A stretch of 64,000 bases of DNA from an uncultured Clostridium sp. (GTDB lineage Bacteria; Bacillota; Clostridia; Lachnospirales; Lachnospiraceae), in contig CAMWYJ010000013.1 in NCBI GenBank assembly GCA_947178445.1, forward strand, positions 1-64,000, read 5' to 3'. The position numbers were made by a program, and so were the translations under genes. The notes beneath the pieces were generated by a model. It had not been told where the DNA came from. It searched no databases and saw only the letters and a list, made by a program, of their open reading frames with translations. This document shows positions 9,086-17,644 of the stretch, one piece after another. Positions within the stretch are counted from its first letter, which is position 1. Each line of letters begins with the position of its first letter.

Positions 9086-9997
9086 CTATACCTGTAAATG
9101 TTTATGTGTTGTAAATAAACTTCCAAAAAATCCTACACCAATGCCTATTAAAAGAGAAATCGGAACCATCCCTTTAAAAACTTCTCCCACTGATACAAAT
9201 TCTATCATATTCTGAACAATCGAAAAATGCTCTGTCAAATACTGTGTCATTGCATTATATATAAAATAAAGAAATCCTACAGGTACTAAAGCCCCTCCTA
9301 AACCAATAATCACACCCTCCACCAAAAACGGTGCTCTTATGAAGAAATCCTTTGCCCCAATCAGCTTCATAATCGCAATCTCTTCCTTTCGGACAGAAAT
9401 TCCAATGGTAATCGTATTACTTATCAAAAACAACGATACAAATAAAAGAATTGCTATGACGCCAAGAGATACGTAACTTACCAGCCTACTAATGGAATGC
9501 AGGCTTTTTGCTGTACTGTCACTGCTATTTACCTGACGTACTCCACTGATTGCTCCGATTGTTTGTACGGTCTCACTTTGCACACCAATGTCCTTAAGTG
9601 TTACCTCATAGGAAGAGGAATTAAGCAGTGGATTGTCATCACCAAACACCAAATCCACATACTCCTTGTCACCACCATACACATCATCAATATAATTATT
9701 CCATGCCTTATCTGCCGAAATATAAGTAATCTGGTCAACATTCGATATCTTTTTTATCTCGTCTCCGATATTCATAATCTGATTTTCGCTAGTTCCCTCA
9801 TCAAAAAAAACAGAAACAGTAAGTGAATTGCCAATTTTTTTAATTTCTGTCTGCATATTAAGCACAATAGAATAGAAAATACCAAACAATAACAAGCAGG
9901 CAATTATGGTCCCCAGTGACGCAAGAGAAAACAGAAGATTGCGTCGAATATTTTTAAGCCCCTGTTTGACACTGTATCCAAGCGTACTAATCTTCAT
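9086..9997 (-). CDS. ftsX: Cell division ABC-type permease FtsX
   Basis: FtsX is the membrane subunit of the FtsEX complex, which transmits cytosolic ATP hydrolysis to external murein hydrolases. The 303-residue protein from ATG 9997 has the FtsX layout: TM1 at about 25-48, a large extracellular loop (50-170) containing SVFFDEGTSENQI, then three C-terminal TMs. The motif NTITIGISVRKEEIAIMKLI is characteristic of the FtsX/MacB permease core. It overlaps ftsE by 11 bp and is followed 16 bp later by the M23 partner gene. Confidence 0.95.
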   Translation of the reverse strand: MKISTLGYSVKQGLKNIRRNLLFSLASLGTIIACLLLFGIFYSIVLNMQTEIKKIGNSLTVSVFFDEGTSENQIMNIGDEIKKISNVDQITYISADKAWNNYIDDVYGGDKEYVDLVFGDDNPLLNSSSYEVTLKDIGVQSETVQTIGAISGVRQVNSSDSTAKSLHSISRLVSYVSLGVIAILLFVSLFLISNTITIGISVRKEEIAIMKLIGAKDFFIRAPFLVEGVIIGLGGALVPVGFLYFIYNAMTQYLTEHFSIVQNMIEFVSVGEVFKGMVPISLLIGIGVGFFGSLFTTHKHLQV

Positions 9998-10673
9998 CCT
10001 TATATCCACCCTTTTCCTCGTCACTTACTATCTTACCCTTTTTCAGCGTAATAACACGTTTCTGCATAAGATTAACGATTTCTTTATTATGTGTAACCAC
10101 AACTACCGTAGTTCCCCTTCGATTAATTTCTTCGAGCAGACGCATAATCTCCAGAGAGTTTTTGGGATCAAGGTTACCCGTTGGCTCATCTGCCAGTATA
10201 ATCTCTGGCCGGTTTACAATAGCCCTCGCCAACGCAACTCTTTGCTGCTCACCACCAGAAAGCTCTTTCGGAAACTGCTTATATTTATCAGCTAATCCTA
10301 CCATCGTAAGAGTAGCCGGCACTTCACGCCTGATTTCCCTTGCTGATCTCTCTATAACCTGCTGTGCAAATGCAACATTTTCAAATACCGTCCGATCCTT
10401 TAACAGACGGAAATTCTGAAATACCACGCCTATTTTCCTTCGCAACAACGGTATATTCTTCCGTTTCATCTTACTGTACGGCTGATTTTCTATTAAAATC
10501 TCACCAGAAGTCGGCTTCAGCTCCTTAAGCAGTAGCTTAATCAGCGTTGTCTTGCCTGATCCACTGCTTCCTACAACAAATACAAACTCTCCCTTTTTTA
10601 TTCGAAATGTCACATTATCTAACGCTTTGGTCCCCGTTGGATACTGCATCGTCACATGTTCAAGTACCAGCAT
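9987..10673 (-). CDS. ftsE: Cell division ATP-binding protein FtsE
   Basis: FtsE is the cytosolic ATPase of FtsEX. The 228 residues contain Walker A GSSGSGKT (35-42), the signature LSGGEQQR (about 136-143) and Walker B ILADEPTGNLD, with the family-typical start MLVLEHVTMQYPTG. It overlaps ftsX by 11 bp. The SD is AAAGGA 8 nt before ATG. The promoter should lie in the 134 bp before it, after the CdaR gene, although read-through from that gene is possible. Confidence 0.97.
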   Translation of the reverse strand: MLVLEHVTMQYPTGTKALDNVTFRIKKGEFVFVVGSSGSGKTTLIKLLLKELKPTSGEILIENQPYSKMKRKNIPLLRRKIGVVFQNFRLLKDRTVFENVAFAQQVIERSAREIRREVPATLTMVGLADKYKQFPKELSGGEQQRVALARAIVNRPEIILADEPTGNLDPKNSLEIMRLLEEINRRGTTVVVVTHNKEIVNLMQKRVITLKKGKIVSDEEKGGYKDED

Positions 10674-10807
10674 ATCCTCGTTCCTTTCTCTCTAGCTCTC
10701 TCTTGACATATCACTCTAGTATGCTGACACATTGATATTTATCAAAACTACCTGCCTGATTATCAATGCATCTACACACTATTATGGATTATTTTCCGTC
10801 TTTATAA

Positions 10808-11896
10808 TTAATATTCCAGGGATTCCATGTATTTCATATATTTTACTACCATCAATGCAATCTTAAAGGTAATCGCATCCTCAAATACACGCAAATCAAG
10901 TCCTGTACTTTTTTGAAGTTTATCCAGACGATATACTAATGTATTACGGTGAATATACAATTGTCTTGATGTCTCCGATACATTCAGGCTATTTTCAAAA
11001 AACTTGTTAATTGTCGTAAGGGTCTCCTCATCAAAGTCATCCGGAGAACGATTTTCAAAAATCTCCTTAATAAACATCTTACAAAGCGGAATTGGCAACT
11101 GGTAAATAAGACGTCCAATACCAAGATTACTATATGCAATAATGTTACGGTTCCCGTAGAATATCTTACCTACATCCAGGGCCATCTTCGCTTCCTTGTA
11201 AGAACGTGAAACCTCTTTAATCTCATTCACTATTGTACCGAATGCAACATGAACAGAAGACATTACCTCCGTGTTAAGCATATCCACAATCACCTTTGCA
11301 GTTTTATTCATATCCTCGTAGGTCTCACCCTGCTTTACTTCCTTCACAAGAATAATGTTTTTCTCATCCACAGCAGTCACAAAATCCTTTGCCTTACTTG
11401 AGAAAATGTTACGGACTGTCTCCAATGCATTTGTGTCTTTCTCGTTTTTCGTTTCGATAATAAATACAATACGTCTCACATCAGTATCAACATGAAGCTT
11501 CTTTGCCCGATTATAAATATCTACCAATAACAGATTATCAAGTAGCAGGTTCTTAATAAAGTTATCCTTGTCATAGCGTTCCTTATATGCCACAAGCAGG
11601 CTCTGCACCTGAAATGCTGCAATCTTGCCAATCATGTATACATCATCCGCTTCCCCTTTGGCAATAATCACATACTCTAACTGGTTATCATCAAACACTT
11701 TAAAAAACTGGTATCCCTGTAACATCTGGCTCTCTGCTGGAGAATTCACAAACGCAAGAACAGATTTCTCATACTCCTCCGTATCCCGAAGAGTGGATGC
11801 CAGTGTCTTACCTTCTGTATCCATTACGCATAAATCAATTCTGGTAATTGCTTTTACACCCTCAATGGTATCCTGTAAAATTTGATTTGATATCAT
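10808..11896 (-). CDS. CdaR/PucR-type transcriptional regulator
   Basis: This 362-residue regulator has an N-terminal sugar-diacid-recognition-like sensor region (1-110), a middle GGDEF-like PucR segment with AFGTIVNEIKEVSRSYKEA (about 217-235), and a C-terminal PucR-type helix-turn-helix at about 310-350 (LNVSETSRQLYIHRNTLVYR). CdaR-family proteins sense carbon metabolites and activate transport or catabolic genes. The next gene upstream is the shared ATPase of carbohydrate ABC transporters, so a link to sugar uptake is likely but inferred. ATG follows AAGGAG with 10 nt spacing. Confidence 0.9.
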   Translation of the reverse strand: MISNQILQDTIEGVKAITRIDLCVMDTEGKTLASTLRDTEEYEKSVLAFVNSPAESQMLQGYQFFKVFDDNQLEYVIIAKGEADDVYMIGKIAAFQVQSLLVAYKERYDKDNFIKNLLLDNLLLVDIYNRAKKLHVDTDVRRIVFIIETKNEKDTNALETVRNIFSSKAKDFVTAVDEKNIILVKEVKQGETYEDMNKTAKVIVDMLNTEVMSSVHVAFGTIVNEIKEVSRSYKEAKMALDVGKIFYGNRNIIAYSNLGIGRLIYQLPIPLCKMFIKEIFENRSPDDFDEETLTTINKFFENSLNVSETSRQLYIHRNTLVYRLDKLQKSTGLDLRVFEDAITFKIALMVVKYMKYMESLEY

Positions 11897-12017
11897 CTCA
11901 CTACACTCCTTACCTTATTTGTAAAAACACCTAATTACATTTTAACGGAAAATACTCAAAAAAGAAAGTAAATGTTGAAAATTTTATACTTTTTTCACGA
12001 TTTTTTAGAAATTATCA

Positions 12018-12047
12018 AAAAGAAAAAGCGGTTACTTTCGTAACCGC
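12018..12047 (-). terminator. Terminator of the sugar-ABC ATPase gene
   Basis: A perfect 8-bp stem GCGGTTAC/GTAACCGC (12028-12035 with 12040-12047) with a 4-nt loop is followed on the minus strand by TTTTTCTTTTTG. It separates ugpC from the CdaR gene. Confidence 0.9.
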
Positions 12048-12073
12048 CTCTTCTACAACGAGACTGAAGAAAA

Positions 12074-13186
12074 TTAATCTAAAATCTTCTGCTCTGTTTC
12101 TTTATCAAAGATATGAATCTTGCTTAAGTCAAATGCTAACTGTACAGTGTCACCAGGTCTGGCTGTTGTACGGGCATTAACTCTTGCAGTAATATCAAAC
12201 TGATCAATGGTAAAGTATAAGTAAACCTCTGCACCTAACATCTCATAGATTGTAATTCTTGCATCAATAATACTCTCTGGAGATGACTCAAGGAACAACT
12301 GCTCGTCATGAATATCCTCTGGACGAATACCCAAAACAACTTCCCTGTCAATATAATTCTGCTCAATTAAGATCTGTGCCTTAGAATCAGGAATCTTGAT
12401 TGAGTGAGAACCAAACATTAATAATACATCTGAACCAGATTTTACAACCTTGCTCTCAATGAAATTCATTGGTGGCATACCCATGAAACCTGCAACGAAC
12501 AAGTTGGTTGGCTTGTCATATAAGTTCTGAGGAGTATCTACCTGTTGGATAATACCATCTTTCATAACTACGATTCTTGTACCAAGTGTCATAGCCTCTG
12601 TCTGGTCATGTGTTACATAGATAATAGTTGTCTGTAATCTCTGATGTAACTTAGAAATCTCAACACGCATCTGCACACGCAACTTAGCATCCAAGTTAGA
12701 TAAAGGCTCATCCATCAAGAATACCTTAGGCTCACGAACGATTGCACGACCCATAGCTACACGCTGTCTCTGACCACCTGATAAAGCCTTTGGCTTTCTG
12801 TCAAGTAAATGCTCAATATCAAGAATCTTAGCTGCCTCATGTACCTGCTTATCAATCTTCTCCTTTGGAACTTTTCTTAACTTAAGACCAAATGCCATAT
12901 TATCATATACTGACATATGTGGATACAAAGCGTAATTCTGGAATACCATTGCGATATCTCTATCCTTAGGCTCTACATCATTAACCATTTTGTCACCAAT
13001 CCATAATTCACCTGAACTGATGTCCTCAAGACCTGCAATCATACGAAGTGTAGTAGACTTACCACAACCTGAAGGTCCTACAAAGATAACAAACTCCTTG
13101 TCCTCAATCTCAAGATTAAAATCCTTAACAGCATTAAAACCATTCGGATAAATCTTATAAATATTTTTGAGTGATAAACTAGCCAT
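12074..13186 (-). CDS. ugpC: Carbohydrate ABC transporter ATP-binding protein (UgpC/MsmX type)
   Basis: This 370-residue ATPase belongs to the CUT1 group. It has Walker A GPSGCGKST (37-45), signature LSGGQRQR, Walker B VFLMDEPLSNLD, the switch His in THDQTEAM, and a C-terminal OB-fold regulatory domain (about 240-370, GIRPEDI). Such lone ATPases serve several sugar transporters whose permeases are encoded elsewhere, as MsmX does in Bacillus subtilis. It is monocistronic: a 424-bp upstream region, a strong SD (AAGGAGG) and its own terminator. Codon use is that of a highly expressed gene, which fits a shared energiser. Confidence 0.95.
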   Translation of the reverse strand: MASLSLKNIYKIYPNGFNAVKDFNLEIEDKEFVIFVGPSGCGKSTTLRMIAGLEDISSGELWIGDKMVNDVEPKDRDIAMVFQNYALYPHMSVYDNMAFGLKLRKVPKEKIDKQVHEAAKILDIEHLLDRKPKALSGGQRQRVAMGRAIVREPKVFLMDEPLSNLDAKLRVQMRVEISKLHQRLQTTIIYVTHDQTEAMTLGTRIVVMKDGIIQQVDTPQNLYDKPTNLFVAGFMGMPPMNFIESKVVKSGSDVLLMFGSHSIKIPDSKAQILIEQNYIDREVVLGIRPEDIHDEQLFLESSPESIIDARITIYEMLGAEVYLYFTIDQFDITARVNARTTARPGDTVQLAFDLSKIHIFDKETEQKILD

Positions 13187-13597
13187 TTTAATTTCCTCCT
13201 TGAGTTATATAATTTCTGCTGACTAAATCATAGTGTTATAATACAACATTTCCCCGTTAAATGGAATATTACTATTTAACAAAGAAATCAAAAATTATTT
13301 GTTCAAAATGTCAGATTCTAAAGCTTTCACATCAAAATGCACATTATCTTTTTTAATTTATTATTGAAAATACCTATATTCTAAATTATCCACCTTTTTT
13401 AAGAAAAAAAATTTACAAATAATTCGTTTATTATTTGCCGACTTTTATGCAGTTCGCCTTTTTTAACAATTTTTTTACTTAAAAAACGTTCTTAATATAT
13501 TGCTAATTTTCAAAAAAACTCCTATTTTTGAAAATTAAAATACCATTCTAACCTTGTGGAACAATAGTAAACCTGCCTTGTGGAATGTAAAAAGTAT
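13187..13597. other. Long AT-rich upstream region of ugpC
   Basis: About 410 bp without a gene, very AT-rich and full of T- and A-tracts. Short repeats of ATTATTTG/CAAATAATT occur at about 13291 and 13414-13435. It probably contains the ugpC promoter (TATTATAAC near 13230-13240, minus strand) and upstream A-tract elements; no riboswitch is recognisable. Confidence 0.4.
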
Positions 13598-13624
13598 AAA
13601 AAGATGGAGACTAATCCATCTTTT
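13598..13624 (-). terminator. Terminator overlapping the TagA-like stop codon
   Basis: AAGATGGA (13601-13608) pairs with TCCATCTT (13615-13622). On the minus strand the stem is followed by TTTATACTTTTT. The TAG stop of the upstream gene lies in the loop. Confidence 0.7.
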
Positions 13625-14348
13625 CATCTTTCCCACTTTTTTTGATTTGAAATTTTACAATTAGATTTGCAAAGCCTGCCCGTAACCGTCCTCCCACTCG
13701 AAACCATTTATACAAACTATCAATCCGAAACTTCTGTATCGTTTCCGGAACCTGGGATTCTGATACCGCCTGATTATACAAAATATTTCCTGCTACTAAA
13801 ATCATTCCAGCATTCATCTGATTGCGATATTCCTTCAACAATTCTAATTGTTTTTCTTCCTTTAGCGCAATCATCAGCACATCCGGTGCAACGGAATTGA
13901 TTTCATTTACGATATGACTCATTGATTCTGCCTGTTGTGTAATGTAGATTCCACTCAACGTCATCAATGGTCGTTTTTCATGGATGTTTTCCTGCATAGA
14001 GATAAACTTATCCTCATCCTCCGCAACAATCAGCATTTCCAAACCATTTTCAATACAATAGTCAAACACTGCATCCATATAACTTTCCAGGAAAAAGGAA
14101 TCCCGCCGGTGCCCTAACACCTGATCAATACTTGCACTCACACTGGCGGTTCCCGGTAAAATCAGTTCGCTTTCCTCAACCAGATACTGATCTTCTGTAT
14201 TTTTTTGAAGGAGAAGCAATGTCTCACTATTTACCAAATAGACAACGTGGCTTCCTGTTTCCTTTATGAACTGCTGTGTCGAATCGATAGCATCTTTTGT
14301 AGATAATATGTCAATGACACTGCCTGGCAATTGAACTCTTTCTTCCAT
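13611..14348 (-). CDS. Divergent WecG/TagA/CpsF-family glycosyltransferase-like protein
   Basis: The 245-residue protein follows the WecG/TagA/CpsF fold plan: an early LPGSVIDIL, a central IVNEINSVAPDVLMIALKE and AGMILVAGNIL, and a C-terminal DSLYKWFRVGGRLRAG that matches the ending of the family. In active members the Asp/Ile-Leu segment is followed by a G-x-PKQE motif; here it reads ALKEEKQLELL, so the catalytic PxQE-type residues are altered. It may have lost activity or changed substrate. The gene lies 17 bp after a membrane-anchored LytR_C protein, which also belongs to wall glycopolymer biology, so the pair may work together. Assignment is from pattern recall. Confidence 0.65.
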   Translation of the reverse strand: MEERVQLPGSVIDILSTKDAIDSTQQFIKETGSHVVYLVNSETLLLLQKNTEDQYLVEESELILPGTASVSASIDQVLGHRRDSFFLESYMDAVFDYCIENGLEMLIVAEDEDKFISMQENIHEKRPLMTLSGIYITQQAESMSHIVNEINSVAPDVLMIALKEEKQLELLKEYRNQMNAGMILVAGNILYNQAVSESQVPETIQKFRIDSLYKWFRVGGRLRAGFANLIVKFQIKKSGKDEKMD

Positions 14349-14365
14349 AATTATATTATCCTCAA

Positions 14366-14956
14366 TTATTGTACAATAGTATCATTACTACCTATTACTA
14401 TGTACACTTCTACACCATCAATAGACACTCCTGCCGATGGCACAAAGCTTCCTGAATCCGGTGTACCAACTTGTATAACTGCATCTGTAAAATATCCTGT
14501 CAGATCATTGCCCATACCCTCTTCACTGACATAGATTGTCGTCTGTGAAACAGAACCCCCTGTATAATTGCCAGTCACTACCGTTGCAAATCCTGCACCG
14601 TTTAACTTATTCGCCCATCTTCTTGCAAGTCCTGACACACTAGTACTGTTAAGAACAATTATTTTTTTATCCGTAGACGGTATCTCCTGTATTTCCGTTG
14701 TCGGTTCTTCGGTTGTAATCTCTTCTGTAGTCGTAATCTCTTCTGTGGTCGTAATTTCCTCTGTCGTTGTAATCTCTTCTGTGGTCGTAATCTGCTCTGT
14801 AATCGCCTCTGAGGTATTCTCCGCCACCTGCTTTTTATCCGAATTCACTCTAATAATGAAAAATGCTGCAAACCCTATGATCACAACTCCCATCAATACC
14901 ACAAATGATCTTAAGAATGCCTCTCCAAATATCTTCAACATGGTTTTTCTATCCAT
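14366..14956 (-). CDS. Membrane-anchored LytR C-terminal-domain protein with Thr/Glu repeat linker
   Basis: This 196-residue protein (ATG 14956 after AGGAGG) has one TM at about 17-37, then a Thr/Glu repeat linker (TTTEEI units, residues 57-86). The extracellular domain resembles LytR_C: KIIVLNSTSVSGLARRWAN followed by the LNGAGFATVV beta-strand pattern. LytR_C domains occur in proteins associated with wall teichoic acid or capsule attachment. It is the first gene of a two-gene unit with the TagA-like protein. The linker is encoded by near-identical 15-bp repeats and may vary in length between strains. Confidence 0.8.
   Translation of the reverse strand: MDRKTMLKIFGEAFLRSFVVLMGVVIIGFAAFFIIRVNSDKKQVAENTSEAITEQITTTEEITTTEEITTTEEITTTEEITTEEPTTEIQEIPSTDKKIIVLNSTSVSGLARRWANKLNGAGFATVVTGNYTGGSVSQTTIYVSEEGMGNDLTGYFTDAVIQVGTPDSGSFVPSAGVSIDGVEVYIVIGSNDTIVQ
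14699..14788 (-). repeat. 15-bp coding tandem repeat (TTTEEI)
   Basis: About five to six near-identical 15-bp units (ACTACAGAAGAGATT type on the minus strand) encode the TTTEEI repeats of the LytR_C protein linker. Such in-frame microsatellites expand and contract by slippage without frameshift. Confidence 0.9.
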
Positions 14957-15259
14957 TTTTCTTCCTCCTGACACTCACAATTTGTACAGATGCTTTCCGA
15001 TTCCTAAAACCGGTCTGCATTCTGCAAAACCAATATTTCATCTATAACAATTCACCCATGTCACTCATAAACCATCAGTACATCCAATCTCTCCAATTGC
15101 ATGACCAAACTGTTTATCCATCATGCTAGTATATCAGAAATACGTTTGCATTTCAACCTTTTCATAGTATACTATATACTGTATATATATTCCGGGGTAC
15201 TTTTCTGGCAACTTATAAATAAGCACGACTGAACTGTTACGTTTTCGAAAGGAGCTTCT
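14957..15259. other. Divergent intergenic region
   Basis: No gene visible. It holds the divergent promoters of the LytR_C gene (minus) and the SDR gene (plus). Just before the SDR gene lies the alternating AT palindromic tract AGTATACTATATACTGTATA (about 15167-15186), a likely promoter or operator. Confidence 0.4.
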
Positions 15260-15988
15260 ATGAAAAAAACAGCAATTATTACTGGTGCATCCCGCGGCAT
15301 TGGTCGAGCATGCGCCATCGAACTGGCCAATTATTTTGACCATATCGTAATCAATTCTTTCCACAATGTGGAAGCATTAGAAGATACCCGCACCATTATC
15401 TTAAACAAAGGAACAGAATGTACTGCAATTGCAGGCGATATCGGAGATTATGAATTTGTCACAGATTTCATGGAATCGATTATTTCCCTGCTTCCATCTG
15501 TAGATCTGTTTGTAAACAACGCAGGTATTTCATATGTTGGTCTGCTTTCTGATATGACAATTGATGACTGGAACCAGATTGTACGCACCAATCTGACCTC
15601 TGTTTTCAACTGCTGCAACCGTATTGTTCCTTACATGGTAAAAAAACACTCCGGTCATATCATCAACATTTCCTCCATGTGGGGCTTGAGCGGCGCCTCC
15701 TGTGAGGTTGCATATAGCGCCACAAAAGGCGGAGTAAATGCATTTACAAAAGCTTTAGCAAAGGAATTAGCTCCCAGCAGCATCCGGGTAAATGCCATTG
15801 CCTGCGGTGCCATTGATACATCTATGAATTCAAATCTTGACCCATCAGAGAAAGCGGTCCTTTGCGATGATATTCCCGCCTGCCGATTCGGCACACCAGA
15901 AGAAATCGCACAGGCAGTGGTCCATTTATACCAAAGCCCATTTTATCTCACGGGTGAAATCATAAAAATAGACGGTGGCTACTTATAA
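15260..15988 (+). CDS. Short-chain dehydrogenase/reductase (FabG-like)
   Basis: This 242-residue classical SDR has the NAD(P)-binding motif TGASRGIG (8-15), NNAG (about 90-93) and the catalytic Ser-Tyr-Lys set NISS...YSATK (about 138-158); it ends in the usual IDGGYL. The enzyme should reduce a keto group, as 3-oxoacyl-ACP reductase does, but substrate cannot be read from sequence. It stands alone on the plus strand with SD AAGGAG and its own terminator, away from any fatty-acid cluster, so it is probably not the main fabG. The CSGxxC-like Cys-rich stretch FNCCN is unremarkable. Confidence 0.9.
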   Translation: MKKTAIITGASRGIGRACAIELANYFDHIVINSFHNVEALEDTRTIILNKGTECTAIAGDIGDYEFVTDFMESIISLLPSVDLFVNNAGISYVGLLSDMTIDDWNQIVRTNLTSVFNCCNRIVPYMVKKHSGHIINISSMWGLSGASCEVAYSATKGGVNAFTKALAKELAPSSIRVNAIACGAIDTSMNSNLDPSEKAVLCDDIPACRFGTPEEIAQAVVHLYQSPFYLTGEIIKIDGGYL

Positions 15989-15999
15989 CAACCACCGTC
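15971..15999. terminator. Bidirectional terminator between convergent genes
   Basis: GACGGTGG (15971-15978) and CCACCGTC (15992-15999) form a perfect stem with the SDR stop codon in the loop. It is followed by TTTCTTATTATTTT on the plus strand and TATTTTTATG on the minus strand, so it can serve both the SDR and the NlpC/P60 gene. Confidence 0.85.
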
Positions 16000-16006
16000 T
16001 TTCTTA

Positions 16007-16759
16007 TTATTTTGAAGTTGCAAATCTCGTTGTACTGTTATCTTCTGAAGAAGGATAAGTCTCTTTCTTTAACACTCTTCCTACTCCAACGTATTTTCTA
16101 TATGTATAATCAGAAATAACAATTCCGGTTGACTCTGTCGATGCATGTACAACTTTTTCGTTGCCAATATACAATGCTACGTGAGAACAGCTTTTCTTGC
16201 TTGAACCATAGAAAATCAAATCACCAGGCTTAATTTTCTTAATGCTGACCTTTTTAACAGACTTTTTAGTCAACTGGCTATATGCATTATGAGGCAGATT
16301 ATATCCAAACTTCTTATATATAGCCATTGTAAATCCAGAACAATCCGTTCCGTTTGTCAGGCTCGAACCACCATACACATATCGGTTTCCTACATATTGC
16401 AATGCGTAACTCACTACAGCCTTCTGCTCTTCAGACATACCAATATAATCAGCAACTGTTACCTTACATTTATACTTCTTACCGCCAACCTTAGCTGTTA
16501 CAGTAGCAGCGCCAACACCCTTCGGAGTAAGTGTTCCTTTGCTGTCAACCTTAACAACTTTCTTATCCGAAGAACTCCATTTAATCTTTTTTGTTGTATT
16601 CTTTACCTTTAGCTGATAGGAATCTCCCATCTCTAATACTATTTTTTTCTTATTAAGATTGGTTTTTCCTGCCGCTTCTACCACTTCTGCCTTTATAAAT
16701 ACTCCTGCTGTAAGACATAATGTCAACGTTACAATTAGAACTAACATTTTGTGTTTCAT
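16007..16759 (-). CDS. Secreted NlpC/P60 peptidase with bacterial Ig-like domain
   Basis: A 250-residue exported protein: signal peptide (1-30, MKHKMLVLIVTLTLCLTAG), a BIG2-type Ig-like domain (about 35-105, with the SSSDKKVVKVDSKG and GAATVTAKV signatures), and an NlpC/P60 domain (about 115-235). The catalytic Cys is in GTDCSGFT, His in CSHVALYIG, and a third polar residue in VVHAST. NlpC/P60 enzymes cleave D-Glu-diaminoacid bonds in peptidoglycan stem peptides. The ATG at 16759 is preferred because it directly begins the signal peptide; an upstream in-frame start at 16804 adds a non-signal stretch. Confidence 0.92.
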   Translation of the reverse strand: MKHKMLVLIVTLTLCLTAGVFIKAEVVEAAGKTNLNKKKIVLEMGDSYQLKVKNTTKKIKWSSSDKKVVKVDSKGTLTPKGVGAATVTAKVGGKKYKCKVTVADYIGMSEEQKAVVSYALQYVGNRYVYGGSSLTNGTDCSGFTMAIYKKFGYNLPHNAYSQLTKKSVKKVSIKKIKPGDLIFYGSSKKSCSHVALYIGNEKVVHASTESTGIVISDYTYRKYVGVGRVLKKETYPSSEDNSTTRFATSK

Positions 16760-16804
16760 AATAAGTAATATCCTTCCAAATTCATTTTCTTCATTCAACA
16801 TCAC

Positions 16805-17644
16805 CTATTTTAACACATTTTTTACATTTATCAAGACCTTTTTGTAATTTTTGTAACATTTTTGTAACAATCTTTCATTTTTTTCTGTATTTTCTTCAGA
16901 AATTGTTAAGAATATCGCACTCATCAGACTGCTCAATGGAATAATCAAAATACAGCCTGTTACGCCGATCAACAGACCTGATACCTCCTGGAACAATGCT
17001 TTTGAGTTTAAAATAACAGCAAACGAATCTTTATTCTTCATAAAAAGCACAGCCAGCATAATACACTCACCAAGTCCTGCAAAAAACAGGGTATTGACAG
17101 TTGTTCCAAGAATATCCTTCCCCACTGCAAGACCAGAACAGAACAGTTCTTTTGCTGACAGCTTTGGTTGATTTACATATACCTCATTCACCGCTGTTGT
17201 TATCGCAACGGCAGTATCCATAATCGCACCGAGCAAACCTAATACCACAGCCGACAGGGTAACGGAAGACATCGATACCGCAAAATCCCCCGACAAATAC
17301 ATGCTGATTTCTTCATATTGTTCAATTTCATTGTAGCCACTGCTGCCTGCCGACAACAGTATAGGACCAGCTGTAGCAAATACAACCAGCAAAACCATTA
17401 TAATGGATATTGCTGCTGCATGCATTTTGGCATTTTTTCCGTTTTGAACATATAACACTATAATAAGAAAGAATACACACATTAAAAAGGTGGTCGGTAT
17501 TGCCGGCAGCCCCCATGCAAGCAAATATATATTTATAATCAGTACAATTACAGTCCTCACCAGTGCAAAAAAGGAATCCACACCGCGATTTCCACCCACC
17601 AAAAGCATGAGAAAAAACAATATGACCACAAGTGCAAGAATCAT
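16805..17644 (-). CDS. YibE/F-family membrane protein (second subunit)
   Basis: This 279-residue polytopic protein has about six to seven TMs and contains the YibE/F signature block VLGLLGAIMDTAVAITTAV (about 133-151) followed by DILGTTVNTLFF. Its start overlaps the stop of the upstream YibE/F gene by 4 bp (ATGA), so the two are translated together and probably form one complex. YibE/F proteins are transporter-like; no substrate is established as far as I know. The family block is shared by both proteins, which suggests an ancient duplication. Confidence 0.85.
   Translation of the reverse strand: MILALVVILFFLMLLVGGNRGVDSFFALVRTVIVLIINIYLLAWGLPAIPTTFLMCVFFLIIVLYVQNGKNAKMHAAAISIIMVLLVVFATAGPILLSAGSSGYNEIEQYEEISMYLSGDFAVSMSSVTLSAVVLGLLGAIMDTAVAITTAVNEVYVNQPKLSAKELFCSGLAVGKDILGTTVNTLFFAGLGECIMLAVLFMKNKDSFAVILNSKALFQEVSGLLIGVTGCILIIPLSSLMSAIFLTISEENTEKNERLLQKCYKNYKKVLINVKNVLK

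Noticed and set aside
14568-15047. Plus-strand frame with VVISSV repeats opposite the LytR_C gene
   Set aside because: The repeats are the complement of the TTTEEI repeats; the minus-strand gene has signal, SD and domain.
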